Of a DNA stretch of 35,807 bases, positions 32,271 through 35,807 are shown piece after piece. A program made the position numbers and the translations under genes. The stretch is taken from the NCBI GenBank assembly GCA_964459305.1, contig CAYWNA010000128.1, positions 1-35,807 of the forward strand, in the 5' to 3' direction. The notes under the pieces were generated by a model. That model did no database searches. It saw only the letters and a list, made by a program, of their open reading frames with translations, and was not told where the DNA came from. Position 1 is the stretch's first letter. Every line of letters begins with the position of its first letter. This stretch comes from CAYWNA01 sp964459305 (GTDB lineage Bacteria; Planctomycetota; Planctomycetia; Pirellulales; Pirellulaceae).

Positions 32271-35105
32271 ATGGTAAGATTGGGTATGCAGTCGTGGCTC
32301 TCAGTCGTCGCTGCGTTGGCCGTGTTCTCAACGGTACAAATGGCCTGGGCGGTGATCGAGAAGCCTTCAGAGAGACCGGTTCATCCTGGCCCGGCACCGG
32401 TTGACGCAAGCTGTTTTTCCCAAACGGTCAGATCGCTTGGGCTCGCCGAGGACTGCGATTTGCCCAATGTGCGTCGCAGCCTACTGGAAGTGTGGGCGTT
32501 GCGACACGGGATGTTGCGTGTCCGGATCGAGGGTCGACTGAGACCACCGGGCCGAGTCGAACAGCAGGTTTACGATCCGAACACGCTCTGCAGTGAGGCC
32601 GACGTAGATCCGCTCGGTGTGGTGCTGCGGCGATCCAAAGCATTGCTGGCGTACTACGATCAGCATTATCCCGAAATGGATCTGGCGCGATTCCGTGCTG
32701 CCATCAAAACGCTTGCGACTGAGTCGGACAAGGCGCTGGGCAATGTGGCGCGTCGGTTGGATCTTTACTACGTCGCGTGTGCGTTGCGTCGGCAGATTGC
32801 GCTGACGAACCCGTTGCTTGACTTTGACCGTGTGCTTTTTGTGGCCCGCGGGAATGACACCCGCGACCTCTGGTCTCACGGAGGGCTGGGTGAAGGCCGG
32901 CACTTTGTCACGCAGTACTACGCCTTCGCAAGTCTGCCGGGCGGCGGAATCTATGCGGTCGACGACTTCAAGGGCAAACCGGATGTGAAGGATATCCTCG
33001 AAGGCCGCACGATTGCCAACGGACCATTCGAGCGAAAGAGAATTCAAGATGGAGTTTACCTGAGTCCTGAACTGTCATTCGACGCGCAACGGTTGTTGTT
33101 TGCCTGGTCCCCCGTCATGCGCTGGCAGATGCGTTGGGACGAAGACACCGTTTGGCACGTCTACGAAACCGATCTCGAAGGCGGTTTGGTCAAGCAACTG
33201 ACGTTTGGGCCTTACAACGACTTCGATCCCTGTTACCTGCCGAACGGCAGGATCGCCTTCATCTCCGAGCGTCGCGGCGGCTACACTCGTTGTTTCGACG
33301 CAATCTGGCCGAATCGCAATTTCGTGCTCCACTCGATGAAGACCGATGGCAGCGACATGATTCCGCTGAGCTGGTTCGAAACGTGCGAATGGCAGCCGTC
33401 GCTCTCGAACGACGGACGTATTGTATACACTCGCTGGGATTACATTGATCGTGACCTTGGACAGGGGCAAAACCTCTGGCTTTGCTATCCGGATGGCCGT
33501 GATCCCCGTGCACCGCACGGCAATTATCCAGCGCCTTTCTACGTGCCTGAAAGACAGAAAGGCACCGTCCGCGACGGCCGCCGAGGACGTCCTTTTTGCG
33601 AGTTCAACATTCGCGCCGTGCCCGGTTCGCAAAAGTACGTCGCGTGTGCCGCGCCGCAGCATGGGCTTACGTTTGGCAGCCTCGTGCTGATCGACATGAC
33701 CGCCGGGCCTGACGACGGGCACATGTCGCAGGTACGACGCTTGACGCCATATCAAGCGTTTCCGGAATCTGAGGGCCCCGCGTTTTCGTCGGTCAATGCA
33801 CAGCGTTGGGGAACGCCGTGGCCGCTGAGCGATGATTTCTATCTGTGCAACTACATGAGTGGCATCTACCTGTTGGACCGTTTTGGCAATTCGGTCGTGA
33901 TCTGTGAGAAGGAGCTGCTACCGGGCTGGGAGCGGCTCCTCTGGCTCAACCACCGGCAAGGCGATAACGGGTTCCGGCTGATCGATCCAATCCCCGTCAA
34001 GACACGTCCCAAACCGCCCGTTATCCCGGACATGACGAATCAAAGCGAGACTGCACGACCGGACGGGCCCAGGGCGACCATCAGCATCGTCAATGTATAC
34101 GACGCGGATATGCCGCTGCCCGAAGGCGTCGAAATCAAGTGGTTGCGCATCGTCCAACATCTGGTCAAGTCGAATTCCCAACAGGACGATCCCTGCGTCG
34201 GCTTCGGCGTCAACAACTCGGCCAAAATGGCGTTGGGAATCGCGCCGGTCGAAGAAGACGGCAGCGTGTATTGTGAGGCGCCGGTGGGAAAACTGCTGAT
34301 GTTTCAATTGCTGGACAAGGACTACCGAGCGGTTCACTCCATGCGCACCGCGACTTACGTGCATCCTGGCGAGCAGCTTTCGTGCGTCGGCTGTCACGAG
34401 AGGCCCACCGCGCCACAGCGGGAGTACTCTTTGCCGCTGGCACTTCGGCGGCGGCCTGCGGCACTAGAGCCGGAAGTTGGCGGTGTCGAACCGATCACCT
34501 ACTATCGCACCGTCAAGCCCGTGTTCGAACGATCTTGCATCCCTTGCCACGAACGCGAGCAAAAGGGCCCGCGGCGAATGAGCTACGCGCTGCTGCAGGA
34601 TTACATATGGTATTACTACGGCGGCGGGACGAACGACGTACGGCTTGCCGAGGTCGGTGGCTCGCGCACGATGCCTGGCAAGTTTGGCAGCTACAATTGC
34701 CGGATGGGCCGGGCGCTCGTGGACTCGAATCACCGAGGGAAGATTCCTGTGGAGGACTTCCGTCGCGTGGTCCTTTGGTTGGACAATGGCTCGCCTCGCT
34801 ACGGCGCGTGCCATAGTACGGACGAACAAGAAGCCGGCCAGCGTGTATGGCCGAAACTGGATGTTGATCCGGCCAACCCTCAAGGTCTGGAGCGACTTTG
34901 GGACGCGGCGGCACTGCGGTCGTTGAGCGAACCTGCGTATCTGTCGGTATCCCATTTTCACCGGCTGCGCCGCACCATCGAACGCATGAAGGAGCGACCG
35001 GATTGGACCGTTTCTGCTGACGGATGGGACGGCGGCCCCGGCGAGCCGCGCGGCTGGGTACGCCGAACGTGGAGGGATTGGCCAAAGCAGTCGCTCAGTC
35101 AGTGA
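32271..35105 (+). CDS. HzsA-like secreted propeller/diheme cytochrome c protein
   Basis: This 944-residue protein has a Sec signal peptide (hydrophobic about 8-26, ending AWA), an N-terminal helical region, and a TolB/WD40-like propeller (about 240-540, with LSFDAQRLLFAW, YLPNGRIAFISERRGG and LSNDGRIVYTRWD). Its C-terminal domain has two c-type haem sites: CVGCH at 705-709 and CIPCH at 756-760. This order matches the alpha subunit of anammox hydrazine synthase and the many HzsA-related proteins of non-anammox planctomycetes. A third CH pair (GACHS, near residue 846) lacks the CxxCH spacing. No beta or gamma subunit genes are nearby, so hydrazine synthesis is not supported; a periplasmic redox role is more likely. 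The start at 32271 has only a weak ribosome-binding site; Met6 (32286) is an alternative. Confidence 0.85.
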   Translation: MVRLGMQSWLSVVAALAVFSTVQMAWAVIEKPSERPVHPGPAPVDASCFSQTVRSLGLAEDCDLPNVRRSLLEVWALRHGMLRVRIEGRLRPPGRVEQQVYDPNTLCSEADVDPLGVVLRRSKALLAYYDQHYPEMDLARFRAAIKTLATESDKALGNVARRLDLYYVACALRRQIALTNPLLDFDRVLFVARGNDTRDLWSHGGLGEGRHFVTQYYAFASLPGGGIYAVDDFKGKPDVKDILEGRTIANGPFERKRIQDGVYLSPELSFDAQRLLFAWSPVMRWQMRWDEDTVWHVYETDLEGGLVKQLTFGPYNDFDPCYLPNGRIAFISERRGGYTRCFDAIWPNRNFVLHSMKTDGSDMIPLSWFETCEWQPSLSNDGRIVYTRWDYIDRDLGQGQNLWLCYPDGRDPRAPHGNYPAPFYVPERQKGTVRDGRRGRPFCEFNIRAVPGSQKYVACAAPQHGLTFGSLVLIDMTAGPDDGHMSQVRRLTPYQAFPESEGPAFSSVNAQRWGTPWPLSDDFYLCNYMSGIYLLDRFGNSVVICEKELLPGWERLLWLNHRQGDNGFRLIDPIPVKTRPKPPVIPDMTNQSETARPDGPRATISIVNVYDADMPLPEGVEIKWLRIVQHLVKSNSQQDDPCVGFGVNNSAKMALGIAPVEEDGSVYCEAPVGKLLMFQLLDKDYRAVHSMRTATYVHPGEQLSCVGCHERPTAPQREYSLPLALRRRPAALEPEVGGVEPITYYRTVKPVFERSCIPCHEREQKGPRRMSYALLQDYIWYYYGGGTNDVRLAEVGGSRTMPGKFGSYNCRMGRALVDSNHRGKIPVEDFRRVVLWLDNGSPRYGACHSTDEQEAGQRVWPKLDVDPANPQGLERLWDAAALRSLSEPAYLSVSHFHRLRRTIERMKERPDWTVSADGWDGGPGEPRGWVRRTWRDWPKQSLSQ

Positions 35106-35722
35106 CCGACTTGCACGCCCCGTTTAGCCAACTCGGCCAGCAGTCCGGACGACGAGGTGAACTGCACAGCATCAAATCCCACGTCCAGCGCACCGGCAAC
35201 GTTTTCCGATCGGTCGTCCACGAAGAAGATCTCGTCCGTTGCGACTCCTGCCAGTTCGGCTGCGGCATGGTAGATCGCCGGTTCAGGTTTGGCAGTCCCC
35301 AGCCGAAAGCTGAGCGCGGCTACTTCGAACAGCTTGTCGAGTATTGGGAATCGCTCGTCGGCCAAAAACCTCCAATGCGCGTCGCACGTGTTTGACAAGA
35401 TTCCCACGCGACTGCCAGCATCGCGCAGGCCTGCGACGATACCAGCCACTCGTCCGTTCAGTTCGAAGATATCGCTGGCGGCGTAGAACAAGTCGGCCGA
35501 GCCGGGGCGAGTACCAGACCTTTCGCAGAATAGCTCATAGAACTCATTGGTCGACAATTCGCCTCGTTCGTAGGCCCACTGCAGCGGAGCGTCAAATACG
35601 ATGTCGCGTACTTGCCCGGACGGGATCCCTGCAACATCGGCGATCTGCCGACACGCGACTTCGTGGTCGAATTTGAGGAGAACATTTCCCAAATCGAAGT
35701 AGAGAAACTTGAGGGTTCGCAT
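35099..35722 (-). CDS. HAD-superfamily phosphatase (YihX-like)
   Basis: This 207-residue cytoplasmic HAD subfamily IA hydrolase has motif I FDLGNVL (nucleophile Asp10; the usual second Asp is Gly, as in YihX sugar-phosphate phosphatases), motif II ILSNT, motif III KPEPAIY and motif IV FFVDD. It probably removes phosphate from a sugar or small phosphometabolite. The ATG at 35722 matches the family's N-terminus, but its AAAGG site is rather distant. The frame stays open to 35803 near the window edge, so a longer start cannot be excluded. Its stop overlaps the stop of the HzsA-like gene tail-to-tail by 7 bases. Confidence 0.88.
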   Translation of the reverse strand: MRTLKFLYFDLGNVLLKFDHEVACRQIADVAGIPSGQVRDIVFDAPLQWAYERGELSTNEFYELFCERSGTRPGSADLFYAASDIFELNGRVAGIVAGLRDAGSRVGILSNTCDAHWRFLADERFPILDKLFEVAALSFRLGTAKPEPAIYHAAAELAGVATDEIFFVDDRSENVAGALDVGFDAVQFTSSSGLLAELAKRGVQVGH

Positions 35723-35807
35723 TGTCGTCTGACGTTGGCCTTTCTTCAGATACGACGAGAGTGCCCAAGCCTTCGCCTGGATTCCTTCAACGCGTCTGAG
35801 CATAATT

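Noticed and set aside
32271..35105. true hydrazine synthase and anammox metabolism
   Set aside because: Only the alpha-like layout is present. No beta/gamma subunits or hydrazine dehydrogenase are in the window, and HzsA-related proteins occur in planctomycetes that do not perform anammox.

Overview
The window looks like a chromosomal segment of a planctomycete, probably a Pirellulales-like relative. This is inferred from gene content: a giant Hanks-type Ser/Thr kinase with a WD40 tail, an FHA protein, PQQ-type propeller proteins, three Gfo/Idh/MocA oxidoreductases (two with twin-arginine leaders), a twin-arginine aldo/keto reductase, a diheme protein resembling hydrazine synthase alpha (HzsA), and several palindromic intergenic repeats. 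The DNA is moderately GC-rich. I see no rRNA, tRNA, CRISPR array, integrase or transposase.

Layout. (1) 1-7731, signalling: an FHA protein (minus) diverges across about 0.7 kb from a 2090-residue kinase/WD40 protein (plus). (2) 7863-16074, minus strand: a NagB-like/PIG-L-like fusion, a DusB-type tRNA-dihydrouridine synthase, a secreted Asp-box (sialidase-like) protein, and a secreted methyltransferase-like/PQQ-propeller fusion. Palindromic repeats lie in two of the gaps. (3) 16344-20589, plus strand: a short GalU-like nucleotidyltransferase lacking key signature residues, a possible 23-codon coupling ORF, and a large GHMP-kinase/UDPGP-nucleotidyltransferase fusion. Together they suggest sugar-1-phosphate and UDP-sugar formation. 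(4) 20688-31924, minus strand: eight co-directional genes. In transcription order they are an aldo/keto reductase, a propeller/membrane protein, two Gfo/Idh/MocA oxidoreductases, two URO-D-fold proteins, a third Gfo/Idh/MocA oxidoreductase and an MtaD-like amidohydrolase. (5) 32271-35807: an HzsA-like propeller/diheme protein (plus) overlapping tail-to-tail with a HAD phosphatase (minus).

The window appears to hold carbohydrate and amino-sugar scavenging, sugar-nucleotide synthesis, redox remodelling of sugar-like compounds in the cytoplasm and periplasm, and one kinase-FHA module. The best candidates for undescribed biology are the kinase-FHA pair with threonine repeats, the GHMP-kinase/UDPGP fusion with its degenerate GalU neighbour and ATGA-coupled small ORF, the URO-D/Gfo-Idh-MocA cluster, and the HzsA-like diheme protein. 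Repeat DNA has also entered two coding regions: a 15-bp minisatellite in a WD40 blade and a heptamer repeat in a PQQ protein. All function calls rest on reading motifs; no database search was run.
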